Source: Paenibacillus terrigena DSM 21567 (lineage in GTDB: Bacteria; Bacillota; Bacilli; Paenibacillales; Paenibacillaceae). Taken from it: a stretch of 64,000 bases of DNA. Positions 36,785 through 46,052 of the stretch are shown here, one piece after another. The translations under genes and the position numbers were made by a program. The notes below the pieces were generated by a model. It saw only the letters and a program-made list of their open reading frames with translations, was not told the DNA's origin and did not search any database. The DNA lies in NCBI RefSeq assembly GCF_000374845.1, contig NZ_KB895414.1:372001-436000 (forward strand). Direction: 5' to 3'. Numbering within the stretch: position 1 is the first letter of the stretch; every line of letters begins with the position of its first letter.

Positions 36785-37951
36785 TCACCCTAACCATAGC
36801 ATGAACAGAGCCTGGAATAACCCAATAATACCGCCGAGCAGTGCGCCAAGCCATGTAATCGCTTGGAATTCTCGTCCCGACACACTCAGAATAATCTGTT
36901 CCAAGCGTTCGATCGGGAATCGCTCAACCTGTTCGCGAACGAGCTGAGGCAATTGAATCGACTTGACGATATTCGCCATATTACGTTCCAACATGCCTAG
37001 CGCCACCTGAACAACACGAGGCATAACCAACGTTAGACGTTCTTCAAATCGACTTACGAGCGACCCGATATGTATTTCTTCCGCCTGCTGGACCCATTGC
37101 TTCCATTGTAACATGTTCCGGGCATGGCGTGATATCCAGTTCAATCCATCCTCACCCGCCATGGAACGAAGCACCTGATCGAGTGGCAATGTCGACAAGG
37201 ATTCAAGTTTACGTTCGATCTTCGTACTAAGAATAACCCGAACATGTTCCGACTCTAGCTGCTCGACCAAGACAGGGGTCATCTTCTGAACGATCTTCTC
37301 CTCATCCATGAACATGGAAGCCATCGCGCCCAGGAATCCACCCGACTGGCTCACGAGCCCCGAAGCTACACGTTTGAGCATCCGTTGACCTTGCAGGGAA
37401 GTAATCTCTTCACGAACAGCGCTCATAATACCTTCCGCGGCCATATCGGACCACCGTGTCATCAGCTCAGGCGACCAACCTGGAATTAGTTCATGAAGAG
37501 GCTTGTCCGCCAGTTCATATCGATTCCACGTCCACTTGATACCCTGATCCACCGCGCCCTGAAGCCAGAGGACCGTTCGATCTTTGTAAGCTTCCCACGC
37601 TTCTTCTGACATATATCCAAGCGCGAATTGTTTGAGTGTTCGCTCATCTTGACCTAACCGCTGTATACCCTCAATCAATCTGTTCTCAATTTGGGCTCGG
37701 AATTGAGGCTTTTGCAGGAGCTCTTGCAGACCTTCCGTTGTTACGAGGTAATCCGAGACAATTTCGCCAAGCGAACCTGCAATTTCTTCTTTGCGCTTAG
37801 GAATTAATCCTGGCGTGAATGGAACGCGCCAACTCCCTAGATAAATCGGTTTTCTCGGATGAAATAACATTTTAATGGCAAAATGATTGGTCAGACCGCC
37901 CACAAAGGCGGCGACTGCCATACTAATAAGAATATATAACCATGTCGGCAT
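36785..37951 (-). CDS. yheB: DUF445-family membrane protein YheB
   Basis: A 388-residue DUF445 protein. A membrane helix at the start (TWLYILISMAVAAFVGGLTN) leads into HFAIKMLFHPRKPIYLGSWR and FTPGLIPKRKEEIAGSLGEI, the signature of the family, then a long helical domain and a C-terminal helix (TWLGALLGGIIGLFQALF). YheB is a sporulation-linked protein in B. subtilis. The start at 37951 follows GGGGGAG closely; a 91-codon upstream extension in the same frame overlaps the divergent ATP-grasp gene and is not credible. Confidence 0.85.
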   Translation of the reverse strand: MPTWLYILISMAVAAFVGGLTNHFAIKMLFHPRKPIYLGSWRVPFTPGLIPKRKEEIAGSLGEIVSDYLVTTEGLQELLQKPQFRAQIENRLIEGIQRLGQDERTLKQFALGYMSEEAWEAYKDRTVLWLQGAVDQGIKWTWNRYELADKPLHELIPGWSPELMTRWSDMAAEGIMSAVREEITSLQGQRMLKRVASGLVSQSGGFLGAMASMFMDEEKIVQKMTPVLVEQLESEHVRVILSTKIERKLESLSTLPLDQVLRSMAGEDGLNWISRHARNMLQWKQWVQQAEEIHIGSLVSRFEERLTLVMPRVVQVALGMLERNMANIVKSIQLPQLVREQVERFPIERLEQIILSVSGREFQAITWLGALLGGIIGLFQALFMLWLG

Positions 37952-38003
37952 CCTACTCCCCCATTTCTTGTTGGTTTCTTTGTTTTTCATAAGTGGGTCA
38001 ATC

Positions 38004-38030
38004 ACCAAGGGAAATATGTCCTCATATGAT
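38004..38030 (+). promoter_or_regulatory. Candidate mother-cell (sigma-K-like) promoter of the ATP-grasp operon
   Basis: AC (38004-38005), then 17 bases, then CATATGAT (38023-38030) resembles the sigma-K pattern AC-N16/17-CATANNNTA, with CATA intact but the last two bases not matching. It lies about 70 bases before the first ATP-grasp gene. Weak support only; a sigma-E type is possible too. Confidence 0.3.
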
Positions 38031-38098
38031 GAATCTATGCAGTGTAGTACAGTAGGCCACTCTAGTCCCATTAAGTTGTAGTTGAGAGGAGCTCCACA

Positions 38099-39463
38099 AT
38101 GTCTAAAAGCAAATTCCCCATCCAGGTGACCAGCTCCGGCATCATACAAGAAGACGTGCTCATGATTGGGGAAAGTACGATCAAACAGTGGAAAATCCCT
38201 ACCCACCAATACTTGATGCTCCATTTCGGTTCATTCAGACAACACGTGAAAGTCATTCCCGTACCAAAGTACGACGGAATCCGGATCCACCCCGCTTTGG
38301 CGCGCAAAACAGGGCTGTTCTCGGGTGTTCAACTTCGATTGAATTACAAAAGCGGAGTACTCAAGATGGGGCCACTTATTAGCGTGTTGATCAGTCGTGA
38401 CTATTCGGAAGATTCGGATAAACCCTTTGGCACCATCACGAGCTTCTGCAAAGAACTCGTCGACGCCTGCCGCGTACAAGGTGCTTTTGTGTATTTCTTC
38501 ACTCCGGATCACATCGGCTCGAGCACATGTCAACTTCAAGGCTGGGTCTATAATGGCCGTTGGCAGAAGTCGATACTTCCCATTGGAGATGTCATCAATA
38601 ACCGACTTACATCCAGAAAATTTGAGAACAAACCTAGCGTACAGCATTTTCTGAAAGAAGTAAAATCCCGTTACAAAACCCCATTCTTCAATGAGAAATT
38701 TCTCGATAAGTCGGAAGTCTTCGAGGCCCTTCGCAAAGATACGTCCTTGCAGCGATTTTTACCGGAATCCCATATGCTGCGCAATTTTGCGGGATTGAAG
38801 AGCATGTGCGCCAAATACAGCCATGTGTTCCTCAAGCCTATTCGCGGGAGTCTCGGGAAAGGAATCATCCGTGTGAGCAAGCAAAATGGCGGAATCGCAT
38901 ATCAAGCGCATTATGCCACGATGAACGGTACGCGGCGAGCCACCTATCCCTCTTTACCGAAACTGTTCTCTAGCCTCTCAGTCAAGATGAAAACGACCCG
39001 CTATCAGATGCAGCAAGGACTCAATCTCATCGAGAATACCAAGCGTCCCATTGACTTCCGTGCCTTGGTGCAGAAGAATGCAACAGGCAAATGGAATGTC
39101 ACCTCGATTGTCGCAAGGACGGCTGGGGATCATCACTTCGTATCCAATCTCGCACGAGGCGGAACGCTGAGTACAGTGAAGGAAGCGGTGAGTAAATCCA
39201 ACCTTCCACCCGGCAATAAAGGGGATGCACATCTTCGACTTCATAAAGCGGCGCTTGAAATCGCCAAGGGTGTTGATGATTTCATTCCCGCACACTTTGG
39301 TGAACTCGGCATCGATCTCGCACTCGATACATCGGGACATATTTGGCTGCTGGAAGTCAACTCGAAGCCATCCAAGAATGACAATACACCACTTAAAGAG
39401 AATAAGATCCGGCCTTCTGTTAAGCAAATGATTGAATACTCGCGTTTCCTGTCCGGATTCTAA
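38099..39463 (+). CDS. ATP-grasp protein, YheC/YheD family, long form (first)
   Basis: A 454-residue endospore-coat-associated ATP-grasp protein, like YheD. Residues 1-90 form a beta-rich N-terminal domain lacking in the short forms, ending at GPLISVLIS (91-99). The ATP-grasp core has KPIRGSLGKGI (246-256), DFRALVQKN (319-327), GELGIDLALD (401-410) and LLEVNSKP (417-424), the last with the Glu-x-Asn metal pair. ATP-grasp enzymes join a carboxylate to an amine or thiol through an acyl-phosphate; the substrate here is unknown. It is the first gene of the six-gene operon and starts after GAGAGGAG. NNRLTSRK (167-174) matches the VYNR-type motif of all seven paralogues. In B. subtilis YheD localises around the forespore. 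Confidence 0.85.
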   Translation: MSKSKFPIQVTSSGIIQEDVLMIGESTIKQWKIPTHQYLMLHFGSFRQHVKVIPVPKYDGIRIHPALARKTGLFSGVQLRLNYKSGVLKMGPLISVLISRDYSEDSDKPFGTITSFCKELVDACRVQGAFVYFFTPDHIGSSTCQLQGWVYNGRWQKSILPIGDVINNRLTSRKFENKPSVQHFLKEVKSRYKTPFFNEKFLDKSEVFEALRKDTSLQRFLPESHMLRNFAGLKSMCAKYSHVFLKPIRGSLGKGIIRVSKQNGGIAYQAHYATMNGTRRATYPSLPKLFSSLSVKMKTTRYQMQQGLNLIENTKRPIDFRALVQKNATGKWNVTSIVARTAGDHHFVSNLARGGTLSTVKEAVSKSNLPPGNKGDAHLRLHKAALEIAKGVDDFIPAHFGELGIDLALDTSGHIWLLEVNSKPSKNDNTPLKENKIRPSVKQMIEYSRFLSGF

Positions 39464-39476
39464 AGGAGTCTTGCCT

Positions 39477-40607
39477 GTGTCAAAAAATAGAGCCTATAAG
39501 CCCGCTCAATATCTTGGCATTATGGTATGTGAGACGAGAGGGGACCTCCCGATTCCTGAGAAATCATTCTGCCGGCGATTGTGTGAAGTCGGGCGTAAAC
39601 ATGGTATCACCGTCTTTGTCTTCTCCCCGACCTGGTTACGGCCCAAGCTCGGGTATATCGTTGGCTACGCCTATACCGATAAAGGTTGGGAACGTGGTGC
39701 TTTTCCTATTCCGAAAGTCGTCTACGACCGTTGCTATTATCCAACGCTTCACAAATACCTGGAAACCCAACGTGCCATCCAGCGACTGAACGAACTGGCT
39801 TCCATTACATTCCTCGGCCGTGGATTGAAAGGCAAGTGGGATGTCTATCAGATCATGTGTGGGTATGAAGCCGTGAAGCCCTATCTGCCTGAAACTGTGC
39901 TCTACGAGTCGATCACTACATTGCGGGAGTGGATTGAATCCTGTGGTGGTGAAGCCTTCCTGAAGCCACACGGCGGCAGTCATGGCAAGAACACATTATA
40001 TGTTCGAAGACAGGACGGCAAATTACGCATTCGCGGACGCAACGCGAGCAACGATATTATCGAACGCGTGTTTAAGCAAGAGGAAGCAGGGTATCGCTGG
40101 ATTCATAAGTGGATTGGAAAGCGTAAGTTCATTATGCAGCCCTATTTGTATTTAAATAATCGCAATGAAGAACCCTTTGATATTCGATCCCTTGTTCAGA
40201 AAAATGAGCATGGGGAATGGCAATTGACGGGGATGGCTGTAAGACGAGGAAAGCCGGGTTCACTAACCTCCAACTTGCATGGCGGCGGGCATGCAGAAGC
40301 AGCGATCCCGTTCCTTGAACGTGAGTTCGGCATCGACAAGACGGCAACCCTCATAGAGAGCATCAAGGAACTTTCACAGCAGATTCCCATTCTGCTCGAA
40401 GAATGCCACGGCAGATTAGCGGAGCTCGGTATTGATTTTGGTGTCGATCGTAACGGAAATCTCTGGGTATTGGAGGTTAACTCCAAGCCAGGACGATCCA
40501 TCTTTCTGCAAATGAATGACCGCTCCACCGCCTTGAAATCTGTTGAGAATCCCATTGTATATGCCCGTTATTTATTGCTTCGACAACTTAGGAGGGTCCA
40601 TTCATGA
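39477..40607 (+). CDS. ATP-grasp protein, YheC-like short form (first, divergent subtype)
   Basis: A 376-residue short-form family member, beginning with a Rossmann-like domain (QYLGIMVCETRGDLPIPEKS) without the 90-residue beta domain. The core has VYDRCYY (82-88) in place of YNR, KPHGGSHGKNT (163-173) where most paralogues have G-S-L/K-G-x-G-I, FDIRSLVQKN (234-243), ELGIDFGVD (316-324) and LEVNSKPGRS (332-341). The altered glycine loop (GKNT) may affect nucleotide binding. Start is GTG 39477, eight bases after AAAGGAG. It begins 13 bases after the preceding long form and its stop overlaps the next start (ATGA). Confidence 0.82.
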   Translation: MSKNRAYKPAQYLGIMVCETRGDLPIPEKSFCRRLCEVGRKHGITVFVFSPTWLRPKLGYIVGYAYTDKGWERGAFPIPKVVYDRCYYPTLHKYLETQRAIQRLNELASITFLGRGLKGKWDVYQIMCGYEAVKPYLPETVLYESITTLREWIESCGGEAFLKPHGGSHGKNTLYVRRQDGKLRIRGRNASNDIIERVFKQEEAGYRWIHKWIGKRKFIMQPYLYLNNRNEEPFDIRSLVQKNEHGEWQLTGMAVRRGKPGSLTSNLHGGGHAEAAIPFLEREFGIDKTATLIESIKELSQQIPILLEECHGRLAELGIDFGVDRNGNLWVLEVNSKPGRSIFLQMNDRSTALKSVENPIVYARYLLLRQLRRVHS

Positions 40608-41977
40608 GTTTAATGGTTTGTAATGTTCATTTTACGCAGCAGCCCGAGAAGGTCGTCTATGTATCCAATGCTCTGATGAAGACATTGAAGCTATCTGGCA
40701 AAAAGTCTATTTACCTCAGGCTTGGGAGAGTATCGATTCCTGCGACAATGAAGCCGATCAAGAAGTCGGGGAAACACCTCTATCTCACAACCGGCCTTCG
40801 TAATTCCATTCGGGTCCCGAAATCCGGTAATGTCTACCTGCTGAATAGCAACGCAGATGAAGTCCAGATCGGCCCACTGATTGGTGTCCTCTCGGATGCT
40901 TCAGTACGAACGGCGACGAATCCTTTTGGCAGCCGTACCGATTTTATTAAATCACTGCTGCGTGAAGGCAATAAGAAAGGGTTCTTTTTCGCGTTCGCCC
41001 CCCGGGATATTAACTGGGTTGATGATACTGTCCTCGGCTATTTCCTAAGTGATTCTGGCACGTGGACGCGCAAGACCGTCCCACTTCCGGAGGTCGTCTA
41101 TAATCGGCTGCCGAGCAGACGCGCAGAGACGGGGTCGATGATTGCCAACTTACGCGACCGCTTCATCAAACGTAAGATCCCCTTCTTTAACTGGAGTTTC
41201 TTCAATAAGTCAGATGTCTACGAGCTGCTCAAGGATGACGAAGAAGCGAACCAATATGTGCCCGAATCGGTCATGGGACCGACATCGGAGAAGGTGAAGG
41301 AGATGCTCGAGAAGCATCAATTCCTCTACTACAAGCCGACGGCGGGAAGTCTTGGTATCGGCATTTATCGTCTGACCCATAATCCCAAGAAAGGGTATTT
41401 CGCCAGGTACCGTGCGAAGGGAAGCAATGTGCTGCTGCGCTTCAATACCTTCAACAGCCTCATGCGCATGCTCCAAGCAAGGCATGGCCGTTCCCTGCAT
41501 AACTATGTCATTCAGCAAGGGATTCGACTGATTGAGATTGATCAATGCCCGATTGATTTCCGATTCCATATGCATAAGAATGGCAGCAATCAATGGGTCG
41601 TCGTCGGCATCGGCGCGAAGAAAGCCGGGAAAGGCAGTGTCACGACCCATATCAAGAACGGCGGCCAGCTTCTTACGCCAGAACAAGCATTAAGCCGGAC
41701 GTTTGGGGCTCGAGGCAATGAAGTGCTCCAGAAGGCCAAAGAAATCTCCATCAGCCTTGCGGAATCGATTGAGAAGAATTACCCCCACCTGCTCGGGGAA
41801 CTGGGCTTCGACATTGGTATTGACCAAGATGAACAGGTATGGATGTTCGAAGCGAACGCGAAGCCTGGAAGATCGATCTTCAAGCACCCTGCGCTGCGCA
41901 AGGAAGGGAAAGCTTCAATCGTTCACATCATTGAACACTGCATGTATCTCAGCAAATTTCGGAGAGGGGAGAGCTAG
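40604..41977 (+). CDS. ATP-grasp protein, YheD-like long form (second)
   Basis: A 457-residue long form. N-terminal beta domain to about residue 88, then IGPLIGVLSD (89-98), VVYNRLPSRR (164-173), NWSFFNKSDVYELL (196-209), glycine loop KPTAGSLGIGI (244-254), DFRFHMHKN (318-326), GAKKAGKGSVTTH (337-349), GELGFDIGID (398-407) and FEANAKPGRS (415-424). All residues expected for nucleotide and metal binding are present. It is the closest relative in the window of the opposing long form at 46053-47399. ATGA overlap links it to the preceding gene and its stop abuts the next start. Confidence 0.85.
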   Translation: MSLMVCNVHFTQQPEKVVYVSNALMKTLKLSGKKSIYLRLGRVSIPATMKPIKKSGKHLYLTTGLRNSIRVPKSGNVYLLNSNADEVQIGPLIGVLSDASVRTATNPFGSRTDFIKSLLREGNKKGFFFAFAPRDINWVDDTVLGYFLSDSGTWTRKTVPLPEVVYNRLPSRRAETGSMIANLRDRFIKRKIPFFNWSFFNKSDVYELLKDDEEANQYVPESVMGPTSEKVKEMLEKHQFLYYKPTAGSLGIGIYRLTHNPKKGYFARYRAKGSNVLLRFNTFNSLMRMLQARHGRSLHNYVIQQGIRLIEIDQCPIDFRFHMHKNGSNQWVVVGIGAKKAGKGSVTTHIKNGGQLLTPEQALSRTFGARGNEVLQKAKEISISLAESIEKNYPHLLGELGFDIGIDQDEQVWMFEANAKPGRSIFKHPALRKEGKASIVHIIEHCMYLSKFRRGES

Positions 41978-43090
41978 ATGGATGCAAGCACCCAAGAGAC
42001 TGCAGCAAAACCTGTTATCGCCATTCTAACAGTCGATGATGACCATCTGATGTTCCGGGGGAACAGGGACAATTTCATTGATATCTTACGAACAGGCAAA
42101 GAACTCGGGTATCTGGTCTACGTCGTGACAGTTAAGGATTTAAAGCTCAATATGGCGAAAGTCACTGGCTACACGTATTACAACGAATCAAATCAGTGGG
42201 TGCAGCAATGGTTACCTGCGCCCCATGTCATCTATAATCGTATTCCTCTTCGGGAAGATGAGATCGAACCTGCTGTACAGAGCAAAATTGCAGAATGTTT
42301 GGCGAATCCGAAGATTAAACTGTATAATCCTTACTTTTTCAATAAGTGGCAGCTATTCGAATGGCTCAAGAAGTCCAAATCCACGAAACCGCATATCCCA
42401 AATACGCATCGGTTAACAGGCTCGACGGAGCTCGGCAAACAACTTCTGCGACACTCCTATCTCTATCTGAAGCCGGAATCCGGTAAAGCCGGGGTCGGCA
42501 TCATGATGGTGAAATACCAGCCGAGCAGATCGCTCCCGTTCCGTCTGAAGATACAGGATAAGAAGAATAGCATCACGTACAAATGCTCTACCCTTAACAA
42601 GCTCTGGACACGAATTAAGAAAGAGGCAGGACAGAACCAATATATTGTTCAACAAGGGATCGAACTGGCCTCGATTCAACGGAGGCCCTTCGATTTGCGG
42701 GTTCTCATCCAGAAGAATCGCCGAGGACAATGGGAAGTATCGGGTATCGGAGCTCGTATGGCAGGCTCCCTTAGCATTACAACCCATGTTCCACGCGGTG
42801 GAAGCATCGAAGATCCCGAGAAGCTGCTTATCTCGGCTTTCGGGCAAGTGCCAACCCGAAGAATCCTCTCCCGTGCCCGGAGTACCTCCTTAACGATCGC
42901 CAGACAACTTGAACGTGGGTCTGGCTTTCAATTGGGTGAGATGTCCATGGACCTCGGCGTAGATGCTCAAGGTCATGTTTGGTTCTTCGAAGCCAATTCG
43001 AAGCCAATGAAATTTGATGAACCGCATATTCGGAAGCGCTCGATTGAACGTATTTTCCAATACAGCACATTCCTCGTGCAACAAGCTTAG
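41978..43090 (+). CDS. ATP-grasp protein, YheC-like short form (second)
   Basis: A 370-residue short form. Features: KPVIAILTVDDDH (11-23), PAPHVIYNRIP (80-90), YFFNKWQLFEWL (119-130), KPESGKAGVGI (165-175), FDLRVLIQKN (238-247), HVPRGGSI (270-277), GEMSMDLGVD (320-329) and FEANSKPMKF (337-346). It is colinear, with no gap in the first 175 residues, with the opposing gene at 44896-46035 and is plainly its sister. The ATG directly follows the stop of the preceding gene (TAG then ATG) with GAGAGGGGAG as ribosome site. Confidence 0.85.
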   Translation: MDASTQETAAKPVIAILTVDDDHLMFRGNRDNFIDILRTGKELGYLVYVVTVKDLKLNMAKVTGYTYYNESNQWVQQWLPAPHVIYNRIPLREDEIEPAVQSKIAECLANPKIKLYNPYFFNKWQLFEWLKKSKSTKPHIPNTHRLTGSTELGKQLLRHSYLYLKPESGKAGVGIMMVKYQPSRSLPFRLKIQDKKNSITYKCSTLNKLWTRIKKEAGQNQYIVQQGIELASIQRRPFDLRVLIQKNRRGQWEVSGIGARMAGSLSITTHVPRGGSIEDPEKLLISAFGQVPTRRILSRARSTSLTIARQLERGSGFQLGEMSMDLGVDAQGHVWFFEANSKPMKFDEPHIRKRSIERIFQYSTFLVQQA

Positions 43091-43111
43091 AGGAAGACAG
43101 GAGGAACCCCT

Positions 43112-43579
43112 GTGGACATTCGCGTCATTCGCTCTCCGCACGAAGAGAAATGGCCTGTGCTTCGTGCTAGATTTATCCAATTCATTATTAACGCTGGCGA
43201 TCAACGAATCACCACCGATGCGTTGAAGAAGCTGGAATCATTACCTGTACGCGGATTACAAGAAGAAGGAACACAGCTCTTGATTGCAACCGAGCGAACA
43301 TCACGTGCGAAGGCACGTCTAATCGGGCTATCTTTTGTCGAAGACTTCGGCAATACGACATGCCTTGTCGTCGTTCATCCCGAATTCCGCGGGAATCACA
43401 TCGGCACGATGCTGATGGAAGAACAGATTAGTCGGCTCGGAAGTCTTACCTGCCATGTGGCCATAGATAACCTGTCCAGCTTACACATGTGTTTTCAAGC
43501 GGGCTTAATCGCACATCATCTCATGGAAGGGCCTACGGGGAAACCTACATTAGCATTTGAATACGACGCAAGAAGGTGA
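43112..43579 (+). CDS. GNAT-family N-acetyltransferase inside the ATP-grasp operon
   Basis: A 155-residue GNAT protein. The acetyl-CoA loop is RGNHIGTMLMEEQ (93-105) after VVVHPEFRG, and the late HMCFQAGL resembles the usual N-x-x-x-x-x-Y-x-x-x-GF end region. GTG start, after GGAGGAA, 21 bases behind the short ATP-grasp gene. It lies seven bases before the next ATP-grasp gene, so it is part of the same message. It probably acetylates an amine on the same product or precursor that the ligases handle. That link is inference; the substrate is unknown. Confidence 0.78.
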   Translation: MDIRVIRSPHEEKWPVLRARFIQFIINAGDQRITTDALKKLESLPVRGLQEEGTQLLIATERTSRAKARLIGLSFVEDFGNTTCLVVVHPEFRGNHIGTMLMEEQISRLGSLTCHVAIDNLSSLHMCFQAGLIAHHLMEGPTGKPTLAFEYDARR

Positions 43580-43586
43580 ATTAGCC

Positions 43587-44786
43587 TTGTCTCAACCAGT
43601 CCTCGGTATACTCACGCTATATTTGAATGAAAAGAAACATTTGGAGGAACGTCCCATCTACCAGCGCATGATTGCAGCGAGCCACAAACTGGGGATGCAG
43701 ACTTTTGTCTTTACACCGCAAGATGTCGATTCGAAAAAGAAACAGATTTATGGGATGTTCTATCACCCCAAATCGCGTACTTGGACGAGGAAATGGACAC
43801 CTTTTCCACATCTTATATTTGACCGCTGCCGCATTCAGAATACGTATCGCTTCAAGGAATTACTGAAATTCCGGGCAAGGTATAACTCCTTATATTTCCT
43901 GAATCGTCCGCTTCGAAACAAATGGACCATCTACCAAGTTCTGCGTAACCATCCCTTGATTCAACCTCATTTGCCTTATACTAAATTATATAACTCTGCG
44001 AACGATGTACATCTGCTGATGAAGAAGGAAAGGCTCGTCTTTCTCAAGCCGATCAACGGTACAGGCGGGCGCGGAATTCTGCGCATTGAACGCCTGATTG
44101 GAAGTCGTCGATATGATATTCAAGGACGAGACCATAGACGTCATATCATCTCCCCTCAGCGTATTCTGCCCTCACAATTAGCCTCAAAGCTCTCTAGCTG
44201 GAATGCGAAGAATCGCTATATCCTGCAGCAAGGGATCGCCATCAAGCTGCCAAATGGCCGCGTTCACGACTACCGTCTACTCGTCCAGAAGGACGGCAGC
44301 GGGGAGTGGACGGTAACTGGCTGTGCCGGTCGGGTAGGTGCCTTACGGAGTGTCACCTCAAATCTGCATGGAGGCGGAGAAGCCGTCCCGATGATGAAGC
44401 TCTTGAACGAGTGGATCGAAGACCCCGAGAAGATCAGAACGGTCAAGGAAAAAATGGAGACGCTAGGAATTGAGACGGCAAAATTCCTGGAAGAGAAATA
44501 CGGCGCGCTCTGTGAGCTCGCACTCGATATAGCGATCGATCGCAGCGGGCACGCTTGGCTGCTCGAAGTCAATCCGAAACCAGCGAGGGAAGTATTCGCC
44601 AAAGCCGGTGAGAAGGATACTTACAATCTAGCGATAATAAAGCCGATTGAATACGCCTTCTTCGTCTACAATTCGATGTTCAAGGTCAAAGTCAAACCAA
44701 AAGCCCGCGAAAGAATACGGAGAAAAGAGAGCCGGGTTACCTCCTTCGATACACTGCTTAACTTAGAAGATATTACGAATCTATGA
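43587..44786 (+). CDS. ATP-grasp protein, YheC-like short form (third, divergent subtype)
   Basis: A 399-residue short form, closer to the first short form than to the second. SQPVLGILTLYLNEK opens it; then FPHLIFDRC (73-81) replaces YNR, KPINGTGGRGI (154-164), HDYRLLVQKDGSGEW (227-241), SNLHGGGE (258-265), ELALDIAID and LLEVNPKPAREVF follow. A basic C-terminal tail of about 35 residues (KVKPKARERIRRKESR) is unique here. It starts at TTG 43587, seven bases after AGAAGGTGA, overlapping the end of the acetyltransferase; an in-frame ATG ten codons upstream lacks a site. Last gene of the operon. Confidence 0.82.
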   Translation: MSQPVLGILTLYLNEKKHLEERPIYQRMIAASHKLGMQTFVFTPQDVDSKKKQIYGMFYHPKSRTWTRKWTPFPHLIFDRCRIQNTYRFKELLKFRARYNSLYFLNRPLRNKWTIYQVLRNHPLIQPHLPYTKLYNSANDVHLLMKKERLVFLKPINGTGGRGILRIERLIGSRRYDIQGRDHRRHIISPQRILPSQLASKLSSWNAKNRYILQQGIAIKLPNGRVHDYRLLVQKDGSGEWTVTGCAGRVGALRSVTSNLHGGGEAVPMMKLLNEWIEDPEKIRTVKEKMETLGIETAKFLEEKYGALCELALDIAIDRSGHAWLLEVNPKPAREVFAKAGEKDTYNLAIIKPIEYAFFVYNSMFKVKVKPKARERIRRKESRVTSFDTLLNLEDITNL

Positions 44787-44810
44787 GATCAACCTTGACC
44801 CTTATTATAG

Positions 44811-44836
44811 AGCCCTCCATACGATTATGGAGGGCT
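44811..44836 (+). terminator. Terminator of the six-gene ATP-grasp operon
   Basis: 11-bp stem AGCCCTCCATA (44811-44821) with TATGGAGGGCT (44826-44836), loop CGAT, followed by TCTCATTATCGTTT, a weak T tail. It lies 24 bases past the last stop. Confidence 0.75.
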
Positions 44837-44876
44837 TCTCATTATCGTTTCATTACGAACTTCGATAACAGAAAAA

Positions 44877-44904
44877 AACCCTTAGATCACTGGATCTAAG
44901 GGTT
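44877..44904 (-). terminator. Terminator of the opposing ATP-grasp pair
   Basis: 12-bp stem AACCCTTAGATC (44877-44888) with GATCTAAGGGTT (44893-44904), followed on the minus strand by seven T. The stem overlaps the last codons and stop of the short-form gene, so it ends the transcript immediately. Confidence 0.85.
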
Positions 44905-46035
44905 CTCCGTATAGTTATCTGTGCTCAGCGAACTGAGATAAATACAATATTGGATTAACGTCTTGAGAGACTTACGATGTATACGCGGTTCGTCGAATTT
45001 CATCGGCTTCGAATTGGCCTCGAAAAACCACAGCTTCCCGTTGCTATCCACGCCGATGTCCATCGACATCTCACCCAGTTCATATCCCGACGATTTCTCA
45101 ATTTGTTCCGCAATGATGAGTGCTAATGTTCCCGCGTTCTCTTTGATATCTTGCGCCCTTGTCGCGCCGAATACCGCCTTAAGCACTTTGTTTGCGCTCT
45201 GAATTGATCCTCCCCTTGGGACATGGGTCGTAATGCTTCGCTTACCTGCAACACGTGCGCCAATCCCTGTCAACTGCCACGTATTCGTCTGATTCTTCTG
45301 TACGAGAATCCGAAGATCGAATGGATCACCATGCGATTTCGTTAAATCAATCGCTTGCTGCACGATATATTCTTTGGCCCCCATTTTCTGCCTCAGATGC
45401 AGCCACATCTCGGGAATCGTCCAGAAATTATGAACGTGCCGCTTCTTCCCCTTGGTATAAATAAGCCTGTATTTCGGACCGCCTTCATTCTTCAGTCTTT
45501 GCCCCTGCATGATGCCTTTGCCGGCTTTCCCATGAATCGGCTTCAAATAGACAGCTGCATGCTGCTCCAAATAGGTCTCCAGGATGGAGGAGGACGTGAG
45601 CTTCTCTGTCTTCGGCAGCGATGTCCTCGTAGATTTGGCGCGAGACAACCATTCATAGAGGGTCCATTTATTGAAGAAAAACGGGTTGAATAACCTCACT
45701 TTGCGATCTTGCAAAAAATTGTGAATGGTCTGCTGTATTTCCGGCCTCGCCTCATATTTACGGAAGGGAATCCGGTTATAGATCACATGGGGTGCAGGAA
45801 AGGACTTCGTCATCCACATGCCAGATTGCTTACTGTAATAGAGACCCACAATTTTTTTCTGCGATGACCGGATATCCTCAGCGGTCGTGACATACACCGT
45901 TGCTCCGAGCTTTTTGCCGACCCGAATGATATCGCCGAAATTGCTGAATCTTCCGCGCATACTTCGATGTTGATCCTTGGCTGTTAAGATAGCTATGACA
46001 GGACGTCTGCGCGCCTGAGCCTGAACTGTTGTCAT
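44896..46035 (-). CDS. ATP-grasp protein, YheC-like short form (fourth, opposing strand)
   Basis: A 379-residue short form: RPVIAILTAKDQH (11-23), PAPHVIYNRIP (80-90), FFFNKWTLYEWL (119-130), KPIHGKAGKGI (165-175), FDLRILVQKN, HVPRGGSIQSA, LGEMSMDIGVD and FEANSKPMKFDEP. Motif positions coincide exactly with the second short form at 41978. The start at 46035 follows GGGAGG by eight bases; an upstream in-frame codon overlaps the previous gene. It is 17 bases after the long-form gene and ends in a terminator. Both copies keep full catalytic motifs, so both may be functional. Confidence 0.85.
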   Translation of the reverse strand: MTTVQAQARRRPVIAILTAKDQHRSMRGRFSNFGDIIRVGKKLGATVYVTTAEDIRSSQKKIVGLYYSKQSGMWMTKSFPAPHVIYNRIPFRKYEARPEIQQTIHNFLQDRKVRLFNPFFFNKWTLYEWLSRAKSTRTSLPKTEKLTSSSILETYLEQHAAVYLKPIHGKAGKGIMQGQRLKNEGGPKYRLIYTKGKKRHVHNFWTIPEMWLHLRQKMGAKEYIVQQAIDLTKSHGDPFDLRILVQKNQTNTWQLTGIGARVAGKRSITTHVPRGGSIQSANKVLKAVFGATRAQDIKENAGTLALIIAEQIEKSSGYELGEMSMDIGVDSNGKLWFFEANSKPMKFDEPRIHRKSLKTLIQYCIYLSSLSTDNYTENP

Positions 46036-46052
46036 CACCCTACCCTCCCAGG

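Noticed and set aside
37952-38224. 91-codon N-terminal extension of yheB
   Set aside because: It runs into the divergent ATP-grasp gene and lacks a ribosome site, while GGGGGAG precedes the start at 37951.
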